A DNA stretch of 64,000 nt from an uncultured Chitinophaga sp. (lineage in GTDB: Bacteria; Bacteroidota; Bacteroidia; Chitinophagales; Chitinophagaceae). Shown in pieces: positions 51,149-60,608 of this stretch; the stretch's first letter is position 1; the number at the start of each line of letters is the position of its first letter. The stretch is from the NCBI RefSeq assembly GCF_946479755.1, contig NZ_CAMLHC010000013.1, positions 62,001-126,000 of the forward strand, in the 5' to 3' direction. The translations under genes were made by a program, and so were the position numbers. The notes below the pieces were generated by a model. The model was not told where the DNA came from. It was given only the letters and a program-made list of their open reading frames with translations, and made no database searches.

Positions 51149-53569
51149 TCAGGGGACGATGGTAAAGTCTTTCCGCAGGCGGACATCTTCGGAAGAGCTG
51201 CCAATCAGCACTTCAAATTCTCCCGGTTCTACGGTGTACTGCATGTTTTTATCCAGCAGCGCCAGATGGTCGGGATGCAGGGTGAACTGCACCGTTTTCT
51301 TTTCGCCCGGCGCCAGCGTGATCCTTTCGAAGCCACGCAGCTGCATCACGTAGGTGGTTACGCTGCTGACTTTATCTTTCACATATAACTGTACCACTTC
51401 ATCACCTTTTCGTTTGCCCGTATTGGTTACCTCCAGGCTTATCATGATATCGCCCTGCGGGGATTGTTTTTCGGGAGATACCACCAGGTTGCTGTAACTG
51501 AAAGCGGTGTAACTGAGGCCGTAACCGAACGGATACAGGGGGCCGTTCACGCTGGTGCGTCCGAAGCCGTTATTACCGGAAGAGGGCTGACCGGCATGTG
51601 ATCCGGGCTTGTACGGGAAGTTCAGTTCTATCTGGCCCAGTGATTTGGGAAAGGTAACAGGCAGGCGGCCGCCGGGATTGTAATCCCCGAAGAGCGTTTC
51701 CGCGATGGCGGTGCCTCCCTGCGGTCCCGGGAACCACGCTTCCAGGATGGCGGGCAAGTTTTGCTGTTCCCAGTTGATGGTCAGCGGTTGCCCGTTGATT
51801 AGTACCGCGATGACCGGTTTACCGGTGGCATGCAGCGCCTGCAGTAATTGCAGCTGGCGGCCCGGCAGGGAAAGGTCGGTGCGGGAAAGACTCTCTCCCA
51901 CTCTCTTTTCATCTTCGCCTACCACTGCGATGATGACGTCCGACCGGCGGGCCAGCGCCACCGCTTCGGCGATACCGGCCTGTTCGGCGCTGTCCAAAGG
52001 CGTGGGTATGATTTCAGTGCCGGGCCATCCCGGATTCACGATATCGCATCCTTTGGCATATTGTACGTTGACAGCCTTGCCTACATGCCTGCGGATGCCG
52101 TCCAGCGCGGTGGTCACCGGGTTGTTGGACGGGCCGTAACGGCTGATGGCGTGCGTGGAGGCCGCAGCCAGCGGGCCTGTAACGAGTATGTTTTTAAGCT
52201 GCCCTTTGTCCAGGGGCAGCGTTTCTTTTTCATTTTTAAGCAGCACCAGCGATTCGCGGTTCAGTTGCAGGGCAAAAGCTTCGTCTGCTGCGGTATGAAC
52301 GCCCTTATCGGCCAGTTTGGGGTCGGTATAAGGCTTGTCAAACAGGCCCAGCCTGAATTTCACCCGTAACACGTCCGCCACGCGGCTGTCGATCGTTTTC
52401 ATGGAAAGGCGGCCTTCCTTCACCAGTTCCCGTACCGGCAGGATATAATCTTCCGGCGGCGTGAAATTGGTGCGTACGTTGAGGCCTGCTTCCACCGCCT
52501 GCCTCACCGCATCTTTATAGTCAGCGGCCACATGGTGCTTACTGAAAAGGTATTCCACCGCTTCACTGTCGGACACTACATAACCGTCGAACCCGAATTC
52601 ATGGCGGAGCAGCTGTGTCAGGAAATAGTAGCTGCCTGTCACCGGTTCGCCGTCCCAGTCGTTATAGCTGCTCATCACGCCCATAGGCCGCGCTTCCTGT
52701 ATCACGCGACGGAAGGGGTATAAAAAGATCTGGTGCATTTCGCGGGGAGCCACATGGGGATCGGTGCGGGCATCGCCGTCACGGCCGCCTTTGGGCACGC
52801 TGTATACCGCATAGTGCTTCAGGGTGGCGGCCACGCCTTCGTTTTGTACGCCAAGGGTCATTTGTTTGCCGAGTTCAGCAATCAGAAACGGATCTTCCCC
52901 ATAGCATTCCACTACGCGGCCCCAGCGGGGATCGCGGGCGGGATCGAGGATAGGCACGTAAATGTTGGTGTATCCGAGCAGCTTCGCTTCACGGCCGGCG
53001 ATATGTCCGGCGCGGGCCACCAGCGCTTTGTTCCAGGTACTGCCGATGCCTATGGGCGCACAAAAGGGCGTGGCCCTGTCGTGGCACAGCCCGTGGATGG
53101 CCTCATTGGTGAAATCCACCGGTATACCGAGGCGGGTCTCCTCGATGAACCAGCGCTGCACGGTGTTGATGGCCTCTGCGTGTTTGCTGTAGGGGAAGGA
53201 CCACTGTGTCTGCGCTTTCCTGTTGAACGGAAGGCTGTTCAGCTCCTCGTCGATATTGGCGATGCCGTCTTTCCACACTTTATTTTTCCACTCCGGGGTG
53301 GGCATTTCATCTTTCAGCACCCGCCCATAGCCGTAGAGGGTCGCCATCTGGCAGGTTTTTTCGTCGAGGGTCATCTGTGAGAGCAGGTCGGTCACCCGGC
53401 TTTCTACCGGTTGAGCAGGGTCTTCAAAGACATCTTTCTTTCCGTTCTTGTTAAAGTCGATCCAGCCCTGCCGGTAAATAGCCGGCTGCTGGCCGCGGGC
53501 CTGTCCTCCCAACAATGCAAGGGCGATAGTCGCCGCGGAAAAATAACTGATTTGTTTTTGCATATTCAA
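51149..53569 (-). CDS. Glycoside hydrolase family 3 (beta-glucosidase/xylosidase type), secreted
   Basis: The 806-residue enzyme has a signal peptide (ISYFSAATIALALLGG), a short DxNxNGxxD segment (DFNKNGKKDVFED, residues 38-50) like a calcium loop, then the GH3 barrel (about 55-380), the alpha/beta sandwich (about 430-640) and a fibronectin-like C-terminal domain (about 700-800). The nucleophile is D334 in GYVVSDSEAVEYL. KHYAVYSVPKGG and the acid/base region lie as expected. It removes terminal beta-linked glucose or xylose. Nearby esterases suggest hemicellulose work, but no SusC/D pair is adjacent. Confidence 0.93.
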   Translation of the reverse strand: MNMQKQISYFSAATIALALLGGQARGQQPAIYRQGWIDFNKNGKKDVFEDPAQPVESRVTDLLSQMTLDEKTCQMATLYGYGRVLKDEMPTPEWKNKVWKDGIANIDEELNSLPFNRKAQTQWSFPYSKHAEAINTVQRWFIEETRLGIPVDFTNEAIHGLCHDRATPFCAPIGIGSTWNKALVARAGHIAGREAKLLGYTNIYVPILDPARDPRWGRVVECYGEDPFLIAELGKQMTLGVQNEGVAATLKHYAVYSVPKGGRDGDARTDPHVAPREMHQIFLYPFRRVIQEARPMGVMSSYNDWDGEPVTGSYYFLTQLLRHEFGFDGYVVSDSEAVEYLFSKHHVAADYKDAVRQAVEAGLNVRTNFTPPEDYILPVRELVKEGRLSMKTIDSRVADVLRVKFRLGLFDKPYTDPKLADKGVHTAADEAFALQLNRESLVLLKNEKETLPLDKGQLKNILVTGPLAAASTHAISRYGPSNNPVTTALDGIRRHVGKAVNVQYAKGCDIVNPGWPGTEIIPTPLDSAEQAGIAEAVALARRSDVIIAVVGEDEKRVGESLSRTDLSLPGRQLQLLQALHATGKPVIAVLINGQPLTINWEQQNLPAILEAWFPGPQGGTAIAETLFGDYNPGGRLPVTFPKSLGQIELNFPYKPGSHAGQPSSGNNGFGRTSVNGPLYPFGYGLSYTAFSYSNLVVSPEKQSPQGDIMISLEVTNTGKRKGDEVVQLYVKDKVSSVTTYVMQLRGFERITLAPGEKKTVQFTLHPDHLALLDKNMQYTVEPGEFEVLIGSSSEDVRLRKDFTIVP

Positions 53570-53900
53570 TACGCCCGTTCACAGGCCGGGGCCTAAAATA
53601 AAGGGCGCGGAAGCTGATTGCAAATAATGCCGAAGATAGCACCAGTATTGGGTAAGATTATAGAGAAGCTAAAAAAAACGGTTGCATAGAGAATATGCAA
53701 CCGGTGGTAACTAAAAAACACAAACTAAAAACTAAAAAGGACATTACAGCATATAGATTAAAGGACGATAACGCATATAGGCCTGGGCGTTATATAAGGA
53801 TATGACGCAATTTTTCTCATATCCCCCTATTGGCGGGAAAATAAAAAATTGCCTTACATTAGCGGCGATCATTTCACTACTAAAACGCTATGAAGGCTAA
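53570..53900. other. Divergent intergenic region with several hairpins
   Basis: No coding frame. From left to right: the GH3 leader, a hairpin with T-run for the minus strand (53671-53703), an inverted pair ATAACGC/GCGTTAT (53768-53774, 53787-53793), and GGATATGA/TCATATCC (53798-53805, 53817-53824). The last part precedes the sigma factor gene and must hold its promoter, but I see no clear consensus box. Confidence 0.55.
53671..53703 (-). terminator. Terminator-like hairpin in the GH3 leader
   Basis: CGGTTGCATA (53679-53688) pairs perfectly with TATGCAACCG (53694-53703) over a five-base loop, and the minus strand continues with eight T (53671-53678). It lies about 100 bases before the GH3 start, with no minus-strand gene upstream to end. 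Confidence 0.65.
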
Positions 53901-54461
53901 ATGATAACATCACCTTCTTATCAAGCCTATAATGAGCTTTTCCATTCTCTGTACAGTGAGCTGTGTAACTATGCCAGCAGTTTCCTGAATGACGATGCGG
54001 CAGCCGAGGACGTGGTACAGGAAACTTTTATACGCTTATGGCAGAAACACCGGGAGCTGATTGAGATACCGAACATCAAAGCTTATTTGTACAGGGCAGT
54101 ACGTAATAATTCTATTTCTGTATTGCGCAAGCGCACCGCCGAAGAAGCGGGCAACAAAGGTTTTGAGTGGGTAGCCGACGTCAGTGAAGATCCCGATGCG
54201 CGGGAAATATCAGAGGCCAAACCTTTTTACGAGCAGCTGATTTACGAGGCGATCGCCAATCTTCCGCCGCAATGCCGGGAGGTGTTCACCTGTTGCCGCC
54301 TGCAGGGCATGACCCACCAGCAGACCGCCGAAAAGCTGGGCCTGTCAGCCAAAACCGTGGAAAACTATATGGGAAGGGCACTGAAGCTGTTACGGAAGTA
54401 CCTGGGACAATACGGGTTACCCATATTTTTATTTTTTCTGTTAAAATTTTTTAACAATTAG
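53901..54461 (+). CDS. ECF RNA polymerase sigma factor
   Basis: The 186-residue protein has region 2 (FHSLYSELCNYASSFLNDDA, then AEDVVQETFIRLWQKH) and region 4 (IANLPPQCREVFTCCRLQGM, then TAEKLGLSAKTVENYMGRAL). It ends with a hydrophobic tail (LPIFLFFLLKFF), unusual in this family and perhaps a membrane contact. The fecR gene follows after 55 bases and then a TonB receptor with an STN domain. Confidence 0.94.
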   Translation: MITSPSYQAYNELFHSLYSELCNYASSFLNDDAAAEDVVQETFIRLWQKHRELIEIPNIKAYLYRAVRNNSISVLRKRTAEEAGNKGFEWVADVSEDPDAREISEAKPFYEQLIYEAIANLPPQCREVFTCCRLQGMTHQQTAEKLGLSAKTVENYMGRALKLLRKYLGQYGLPIFLFFLLKFFNN

Positions 54462-54516
54462 TAGAGGGCACGAGCGATTCTTTACGTTTTAATATCAGAG
54501 CACACACTGTACAATT

Positions 54517-55491
54517 ATGGACACCTACATATATGAAATAATTGCAAAGCAACTGTCATCTGTCTCTACGCCCGAGGAGGACAATATCCTCCGGGAATGG
54601 CGGGAAGCCTCCCCTGACAACGAAACCGCTTATATCAAAGCCAGGCAGATATGGCAGGACGCTCCCCGCAGCCTTCCCCTTTCCAGGCAAAAACAGTTCA
54701 ACGCTGCTGCTGCCTGGAACAAGGTAGACCAGGTATTGCAGCAATCCGCGCCTGCCGCCAAAACGGTACGGATGCCTGTTTTCAGGATCGCTGCCGCGGC
54801 GGTATTGCTCATAACGCTGAGCGCCGGCGCCTGGTGGCTGGCCAGCCGTCCTTCCCTGAAAGTACAGGAACTGGCTGCCAACGAAGGCAAAATCAGGAGC
54901 GTGGAATTATCCGATAAATCGGTGATCACGCTGCGCCCCGGCGCTAAAATCAAATATTCAGAGGGTGCAGAGCGGGTGGTGACCCTGGAAGGTGAAGCTT
55001 TCTTTGAAGTAGCCGCAGACCCGCGCCATCCTTTCCTGGTAAAAACACCTAACCAGTCGGTGGTGGAAGTGCTGGGCACCTCTTTTACCGTAAAAACAGC
55101 CGACGCCCATACCACCGTTATCGTTTCCACTGGTAAGGTGAAACTGGGCCGGGCAAATGATACTTCCTCCGTTATCCTTACCAGTGGCCAGAAAGGCGTT
55201 TGGGGAAATGGTCAGCTGAGCGCTGCTGACAATGACGACCTTAACTTTATGGCATGGAAAACAGGAATTTTGCAATTTAATGATCAGTCACTTATTGAAA
55301 TATTGCCACAATTAGCCGACTTTTACGGCAAAGTCATCAGGATTGAGGATGGCTATCAGGCTACTGCAGCACAGCAAAAAGCTACGATCAGCTTCCAGGA
55401 CCAGTCTTGCGACGAGGTTTTGCATGAATTACAACTTTTGCTTGGTTTCAATTACAAACAAGAGGGCGATACGATCGTCATCGGCAAGTAG
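54517..55491 (+). CDS. FecR family anti-sigma factor
   Basis: The 324-residue protein has an N-terminal cytoplasmic region (IIAKQLSSVSTPEEDNILRE), one membrane segment (IAAAAVLLITLSAGAWWLA) and a periplasmic FecR domain (VELSDKSVITLRPGAKIKYS, LEGEAFFEVAADPRHPFLVK, VVEVLGTSFTVKTA), then a secretin-like end (ISFQDQSCDEVLHELQLLLG). Its last 68 bases probably overlap the start of the next gene, the TonB receptor, which would couple their translation. Confidence 0.93.
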   Translation: MDTYIYEIIAKQLSSVSTPEEDNILREWREASPDNETAYIKARQIWQDAPRSLPLSRQKQFNAAAAWNKVDQVLQQSAPAAKTVRMPVFRIAAAAVLLITLSAGAWWLASRPSLKVQELAANEGKIRSVELSDKSVITLRPGAKIKYSEGAERVVTLEGEAFFEVAADPRHPFLVKTPNQSVVEVLGTSFTVKTADAHTTVIVSTGKVKLGRANDTSSVILTSGQKGVWGNGQLSAADNDDLNFMAWKTGILQFNDQSLIEILPQLADFYGKVIRIEDGYQATAAQQKATISFQDQSCDEVLHELQLLLGFNYKQEGDTIVIGK

Positions 55492-58135
55492 ACAGATAAA
55501 CTACTTTTTTACAGGCCTATTATTTTACTGTTTGCTGGTGCTTGCACCGGCAACGGTTTTATATGCACAGTCCAAAGAGGATACTATTCTCCAGGCGCCT
55601 TACACCCCTCCCTCCCGGGAAGGCTCCATCCTCTTCTTTATCCAGGATATCCAGCGGCAAACCGGCCTCTCTATCTCATACAGCTCCAGCTTCCTACATC
55701 TCAATAAAAAGGTGCAGCTGACCGGCAGCGAGCGCAGTACCGGTCAGGTACTCAACACCATCCTGCAGGGGACCGGCATACAGGCGGCAGCGATCAACGG
55801 AAAAATATTCCTGCTGCGCGAATCCTCCCAGACACAGTATTACACCATCAGCGGATTTATCAAGGAAGAAAACAGCAAGGAAGTGATCATCGGCGCCTCG
55901 GTATATGATCCTGTCACCCGGCGCGGCGCCATCAGCAACCCATACGGTTTCTTCAGCGTACAGGTGCCCGACAGCTGCACCAGCCTGGTGTTTTCGCATG
56001 TAGGCTATGAAACGCTGGTCCAGCCGCTTCCCCTTTCGGACGACCGCCAGCTGGAGATCCATATGCAGCCGCGGAATCCGCTGCAAACCGTGGTGGTGAC
56101 CGGCGACCAGGACTCTGTGACCCTCCAGGCCGGCTACGTTAAAATGCCCGTGGGCTACGTGGCGAATTTCCCTGCGCTGCTGGGAGAAAAAGATGTGCTT
56201 AAATCACTGCAGCTGTACCCTGGTACCGGCAGCTCGCTGGAAAGCAGCAGCAACCTGCTGATCCGCGGCGGCGGCGCCGACCAGAACCTCTACCTGCTGG
56301 ATGGGGTCCCGCTTTATCATACCGGCCACCTCTTCGGCCTCTTCTCTGTATTCAACGGCGATGCCGTCAAAGACGTGTCGTTGTATAAAGACGCGTTCCC
56401 CGCCCGCTATGGCGGCCGGCTCTCCTCCGTGGTGGATATCCGCACGCGCGACGGCAACATGAAAGCATGGCACGGCAAGGTCACGCTCAGCCCCGTATCC
56501 GCCAGCACCGAACTGGAAGGGCCGTTCGTGAAAGATAAAAGCGCCATGTTCCTCTCCTTCCGGCGGTCGCTGATCGATGGTATCTATGGCAGGCGGTTCA
56601 ACCAGCAGTATGGTAAATACGCACTCTACGATGTTAATTTCAAACTCAATCAGATCATCGACAATAAAAACAGGGTCTATATCAGCTTCTATAAAGGGCA
56701 GGACAACATGTTCATCCCGAAAGACAATTCCCCCTTCCCGCTGCTGGACGATTATAAATTCGCCTGGACCAACATCACCGCAGCCCTGAAGTGGACCCGC
56801 GTCATCTCCCCGAAAGTCTTTACCAATACCACTGCCACCTACAGCCGGTTTTATAATTTCTTTTCCCAGAGTTCCGATTTCAAACTGTCGGCCATCGCGC
56901 CTGTTTCGCTGAATGGCAAAGGCGTATCCCGTGTCAGGGACATTGCCGTCCATAATGAAACAGAGTTTACCATCAGCAACATCCAAAAGCTTTCTTTCGG
57001 CGGCGGATACACCTATCACAACTTCGCCCCTACCGCCTACAGCAGCAACGTGGACGGCGGCGACGCGATAAAGCGGCCGGCCCCCAAATATTACATGTCA
57101 GAGTTCACCCTCTATGGAGAAGATGAACTGCGCCTGTTCGACAACCGGCTGACACTGCGCCCCGGCGCACATTTCGGCGCACTGGCCCAGCGCGGCTCCC
57201 TTTATACCAGCCTGCAACCCAGGCTCATGGTACGCTGGGACCTGCCCAACCAGCAATATGTACAGGCCTCCTTTGCACAGATGACGCAGTTTATGCACCA
57301 GCTGACCACCCCCGTGATCAATCTCCCGACAGATCTCTGGGTACCCAGCACAGAAAACATCAAACCGGAGAAAGCCTACTCCTACAGCCTGTCCTACCAA
57401 AAACAATGGGAAAGCAAATGGCGGTTTAATGTCAACCTGTATTATAAACTGCTGAAAGATATTGTGACCACCAACACGGTCCTTAACATCTTCGATAACT
57501 CGGACCTCTGGGAGAAAAAAGTGATCAATGGGAAAGGCTATAACTATGGAAGCGAGTTCCTGCTGGAAAAAAACACCGGCAGGCTCACCGGTATCTTAAG
57601 CTATACGCTGGCGTGGGCCTGGCGGGAATTTGGCGGGATCAACGGCAGTAAAATGTTCCCCTATAAAGAAGACCGGCGGCACAATATCTCCATGGCGCTT
57701 AAATACCGCCTGAAACCGGGCTGGAGCCTCTCCGCTTCCTGGAAGTTCTCCAGCGGCGCGCCCTTCACCCTGCCCACCCAAATTTTCCCGGACTATGACT
57801 GGGGCCGTAACATCAACGGTAAGCTGGACGAACGCTATTCTCCGTTCGCCAATAACCAGATCAACTATCTGCCTTTTATTACCAGGCTTAATAATTTCCG
57901 GCTCAGGCCTGTACATCATCTCGATCTGGGCACCACCGTTTACCTGGGCACTACCCGGTCTATCCATCATGTGCTGACAGCCGGCGTCTATAACGTGTAT
58001 TCCCGCAGCAATCCTTTTATCGTCAGCTATGACCAGTTTGTGACCATGTCTTACGATGAAATTTATCCGCTGCAGTTATATCAGTATAGCCTGTTCCGAA
58101 CGTTACCTTATATCAGTTATACGCTTAAATTTTAG
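55424..58135 (+). CDS. TonB-dependent receptor with STN domain (DUF4249-associated type)
   Basis: The frame is open from 55343; the best start is the ATG at 55424 (MNYNFCLVSITNKRAIRSSS), which gives a long signal peptide ending LAPATVLYAQ and overlaps fecR by 68 bases. There is no ATG nearer the signal peptide. The product of 903 residues has an STN domain (ILFFIQDIQRQTGLSISYSS), a carboxypeptidase-like sandwich (YYTISGFIKEENSKEVIIGA), a plug (LKSLQLYPGTGSSLESSSNL, then IRGGGADQNLYLLDGVPLYH) and a barrel ending PYISYTLKF. It lacks the SusC plug motif. Its partner is the DUF4249 lipoprotein gene that follows directly. Confidence 0.92.
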   Translation: MNYNFCLVSITNKRAIRSSSASRQINYFFTGLLFYCLLVLAPATVLYAQSKEDTILQAPYTPPSREGSILFFIQDIQRQTGLSISYSSSFLHLNKKVQLTGSERSTGQVLNTILQGTGIQAAAINGKIFLLRESSQTQYYTISGFIKEENSKEVIIGASVYDPVTRRGAISNPYGFFSVQVPDSCTSLVFSHVGYETLVQPLPLSDDRQLEIHMQPRNPLQTVVVTGDQDSVTLQAGYVKMPVGYVANFPALLGEKDVLKSLQLYPGTGSSLESSSNLLIRGGGADQNLYLLDGVPLYHTGHLFGLFSVFNGDAVKDVSLYKDAFPARYGGRLSSVVDIRTRDGNMKAWHGKVTLSPVSASTELEGPFVKDKSAMFLSFRRSLIDGIYGRRFNQQYGKYALYDVNFKLNQIIDNKNRVYISFYKGQDNMFIPKDNSPFPLLDDYKFAWTNITAALKWTRVISPKVFTNTTATYSRFYNFFSQSSDFKLSAIAPVSLNGKGVSRVRDIAVHNETEFTISNIQKLSFGGGYTYHNFAPTAYSSNVDGGDAIKRPAPKYYMSEFTLYGEDELRLFDNRLTLRPGAHFGALAQRGSLYTSLQPRLMVRWDLPNQQYVQASFAQMTQFMHQLTTPVINLPTDLWVPSTENIKPEKAYSYSLSYQKQWESKWRFNVNLYYKLLKDIVTTNTVLNIFDNSDLWEKKVINGKGYNYGSEFLLEKNTGRLTGILSYTLAWAWREFGGINGSKMFPYKEDRRHNISMALKYRLKPGWSLSASWKFSSGAPFTLPTQIFPDYDWGRNINGKLDERYSPFANNQINYLPFITRLNNFRLRPVHHLDLGTTVYLGTTRSIHHVLTAGVYNVYSRSNPFIVSYDQFVTMSYDEIYPLQLYQYSLFRTLPYISYTLKF

Positions 58136-58137
58136 TG

Positions 58138-59169
58138 ATGAAGTACCTGTTTCACATAGGATGTATTTTCAGCGTGGCTGCATTGACAGGATGTATACAC
58201 GAACTCCCCGTGCCCCCTTCCAGTGGTAAACCCAGGGCAGTCGTCTACAGTGAGCTGGTTGCCGGCAAAAAGGCGGAAATGCGGGTAGGCAAAAGCAAAC
58301 CGGTAGGTCCGGACATCAACAATTTTTTTGAACCGGTGACCAATGCAACGGCGCAGCTGCTGAGCGCCGACAGTCAGCTGCTGGAACAGCTGCATTACGT
58401 GAAAGATACCGCTTCCAATATGGCCTTTTACAGGGGCAATACCCGGATCGAGTCCAATAAAAGTTATATTATCCAGGTGAAAGTGCCCGATACCAGGGAC
58501 GTGACGGCCAAAACCACCATTCCCCTTCCCATCAAAGTGGACCTGCTGGACACTGTACGCACCACGCTGAACGGGCGGCCGGTATTGCGGTTTCATTTCA
58601 ACGTACAATCACCGCCTGCCAATGCGCGGCAGTTTGTGGTCATGGAAGCGCTGAAACAGCTGGTACAGCTGGATACCATCTTTATCTACCGGAATGTGCG
58701 CTACCGGGTGCGGAATAACCGCGAGTTGTACGAACAGGTAAAAAATAAACCCGACATCAAGACGTATAAAGACACGGTGTATCTCAACAGCTACCTGCGT
58801 ATTCCCGTATACACGCAGGATGAAGACGCCGATAACAACCAGGTAGGCGGACTGAATGAAAACTACAACAGTATTCTTTTCACACAGCGGGCCAACAAAC
58901 CGCTGAATACCCGGTTGTACATAAACGCGACCGCGCTGACCGCCGGCAGCATCGATGCAGAAGTGCCTATCGGCCGGGTGCTGGTGTATGTGAAATCGGT
59001 CACGCCGGAATACTATGCATTCCTGCTTACCTATGAAAAAGTGAGGCGTAATCCCGGCCTGAACAGCCTGATACAGGCCATCCAGATACGCAGCAACGCT
59101 TTCGGCGGACTGGGCGTGATCGGCGGCTGCAGCCAGGTTGCGTATTACCTGTATTACGACGAATTATAG
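58138..59169 (+). CDS. DUF4249 lipoprotein, partner of the TonB receptor
   Basis: The start is the ATG at 58138; a GTG at 58135 is also in frame. The 343-residue protein has the lipobox AALTGC ([20 protein letters not shown]) and a beta-rich body ([60 protein letters not shown], and the C-terminal [20 protein letters not shown]). DUF4249 proteins regularly follow STN-containing TonB receptors in Bacteroidota and likely play the SusD-like surface part. Two bases separate it from the receptor stop. Confidence 0.93.
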   Translation: MKYLFHIGCIFSVAALTGCIHELPVPPSSGKPRAVVYSELVAGKKAEMRVGKSKPVGPDINNFFEPVTNATAQLLSADSQLLEQLHYVKDTASNMAFYRGNTRIESNKSYIIQVKVPDTRDVTAKTTIPLPIKVDLLDTVRTTLNGRPVLRFHFNVQSPPANARQFVVMEALKQLVQLDTIFIYRNVRYRVRNNRELYEQVKNKPDIKTYKDTVYLNSYLRIPVYTQDEDADNNQVGGLNENYNSILFTQRANKPLNTRLYINATALTAGSIDAEVPIGRVLVYVKSVTPEYYAFLLTYEKVRRNPGLNSLIQAIQIRSNAFGGLGVIGGCSQVAYYLYYDEL

Positions 59170-59172
59170 TCA

Positions 59173-59331
59173 CGCAAAGAGCGCTAAGGTCCCGCAAAGA
59201 GCGCAGTGATTTAAGTTTAAATAAGAAAATCAAAGGAGCGGAGATCAAATTTTATCTCCGCTCCTGTGCTTTTCTTTTCTCGCTTATATTTTATTCTCTG
59301 CGCTCTTTGCGGGACCTTAGCGCTCTTTGCG
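59173..59331. repeat. 34-bp perfect inverted repeat flanking a terminator
   Basis: The left arm (59173-59206) and right arm (59298-59331) are exact inverse complements. Each arm holds CGCAAAGAGCGC twice, eight bases apart. Between them is a 12-bp hairpin (59234-59245 with 59254-59265). The right arm supplies the TTTG of the rocD promoter. Short arms of the kind CTTTGCG are a common extragenic repeat in Bacteroidota genomes (general impression, not checked). Confidence 0.8.
59234..59265 (+). terminator. Terminator after the DUF4249 gene
   Basis: AGGAGCGGAGAT (59234-59245) pairs perfectly with ATCTCCGCTCCT (59254-59265), with an eight-base loop. A T-rich stretch (CTTTTCTTTTCT) follows shortly after on the plus strand. 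Confidence 0.7.
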
Positions 59332-59356
59332 AGACGAGAACAATTCCGTATTTTTG
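59326..59356 (+). promoter_or_regulatory. Perfect Bacteroidota promoter of rocD
   Basis: TTTG (59326-59329), 19 bases, then TATTTTTG (59349-59356). Both boxes fit the consensus exactly. The ATG is at 59361, so the transcript should be leaderless or nearly so. The -33 box is inside the right arm of the inverted repeat. Confidence 0.75.
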
Positions 59357-59360
59357 GGAT

Positions 59361-60599
59361 ATGATACCAGCATTTACGATAAGCGAAAGGACGCAGCATT
59401 TTCTCGGATTGGAAGAACAGTATGGCGCTCACAACTATCATCCGTTACCGGTGGTGTTGGAGCGTGGCGAAGGTGTTTTTTTATGGGATGTAGATGGTAA
59501 ACGTTATTACGATTTTCTTTCCGGATACTCCGCCGTTAACCAGGGACACTGCCATCCCCGGATTATTGCGTCTCTGATAGCGCAGGCGCAGAAGCTCACC
59601 CTGACCTCGCGGGCATTTCACAGTGACCTGCTGGGAGAATACACACAGTATATCACCGGTTATTTCGGTTATGATAAAGTATTGCCCATGAATACCGGTG
59701 TGGAAGCAGTGGAAACAGCACTGAAGCTCTGCCGGCACTGGGCATATATGGTAAAAGGCATCCCGGAGAACAAGGCGAAGATCATTGTCTGCGCCAACAA
59801 TTTCCATGGCCGTACCCTCAACGTTATTTCCTTCAGCACCGATCCTGTGGCCCGCAACAATTTCGGGCCGTTTATGGCGGGCTATGAGGTGATCCCTTAC
59901 AATGATCTGGCCGCGCTGGAACAGGCGCTGCAAGATAAGACCGTAGCGGGCTTCCTGGTAGAACCTATCCAGGGCGAAGCCGGCGTGGTAGTACCGGACG
60001 ACGGTTACCTGTCTAAGGCGCGTGCCTACTGCCAGGATGCCAACGTGCTGTTTATTGCCGATGAAATCCAGACGGGGCTGGCCCGCACCGGCCGTATGCT
60101 GGCCTGCGACCACGAGAATGTACGTCCCGATATCCTGATACTGGGCAAAGCCCTCTCCGGCGGCGTGCTGCCGGTGAGCGCCGTTCTTGCCGACGATGAA
60201 ATCATGCTAACCATCAAGCCCGGAGAACACGGTTCCACCTACGGCGGTAACCCGCTGGCCTGTAAAGTGGCCATCACCGCGCTGGAGGTACTGAAGGACG
60301 AGAAAATGACGGAAAATGCGGCCGCCATGGGACAGCTGCTGCGCAAGGGACTGCAGGACCTGCAATCACCCTATATCAAAACCGTGCGCGGAAAAGGACT
60401 GCTGAATGCCATCGTGATCAGCCATCCCGATCCCGAAGCGGCCTGGGACCTCTGCCTGACTTTAAAAGAAAACGGACTGCTCGCCAAGCCCACCCATGGC
60501 GACAAGATCCGGTTCGCACCACCACTGATCATGAACGCCACCCAGGTGGCTGAATGCGTACAGATCATCGGGAAAAGCATCGAAAAAGCGTTTAGCTAA
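59361..60599 (+). CDS. rocD: Ornithine aminotransferase
   Basis: The ATG at 59361 ([20 protein letters not shown]) is chosen; an open frame upstream runs through the repeat. The 412-residue enzyme moves the delta-amino group of ornithine to 2-oxoglutarate, giving glutamate semialdehyde. Seen: [18 protein letters not shown] (the OAT N-terminus), [49 protein letters not shown] and the PLP lysine in [20 protein letters not shown], with [17 protein letters not shown]. Its product is the substrate of PruA, whose gene is at 19028. The next gene starts nine bases after its stop. Confidence 0.95.
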   Translation: MIPAFTISERTQHFLGLEEQYGAHNYHPLPVVLERGEGVFLWDVDGKRYYDFLSGYSAVNQGHCHPRIIASLIAQAQKLTLTSRAFHSDLLGEYTQYITGYFGYDKVLPMNTGVEAVETALKLCRHWAYMVKGIPENKAKIIVCANNFHGRTLNVISFSTDPVARNNFGPFMAGYEVIPYNDLAALEQALQDKTVAGFLVEPIQGEAGVVVPDDGYLSKARAYCQDANVLFIADEIQTGLARTGRMLACDHENVRPDILILGKALSGGVLPVSAVLADDEIMLTIKPGEHGSTYGGNPLACKVAITALEVLKDEKMTENAAAMGQLLRKGLQDLQSPYIKTVRGKGLLNAIVISHPDPEAAWDLCLTLKENGLLAKPTHGDKIRFAPPLIMNATQVAECVQIIGKSIEKAFS

Positions 60600-60608
60600 C
60601 AGCAACGT

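Noticed and set aside
59217..59441. A 74-codon minus-strand frame over the inverted repeat and rocD start
   Set aside because: It consists of repeat sequence and the antisense of rocD; frames of this kind appear wherever CTTTGCG-type repeats occur. A promoter for rocD lies within it.
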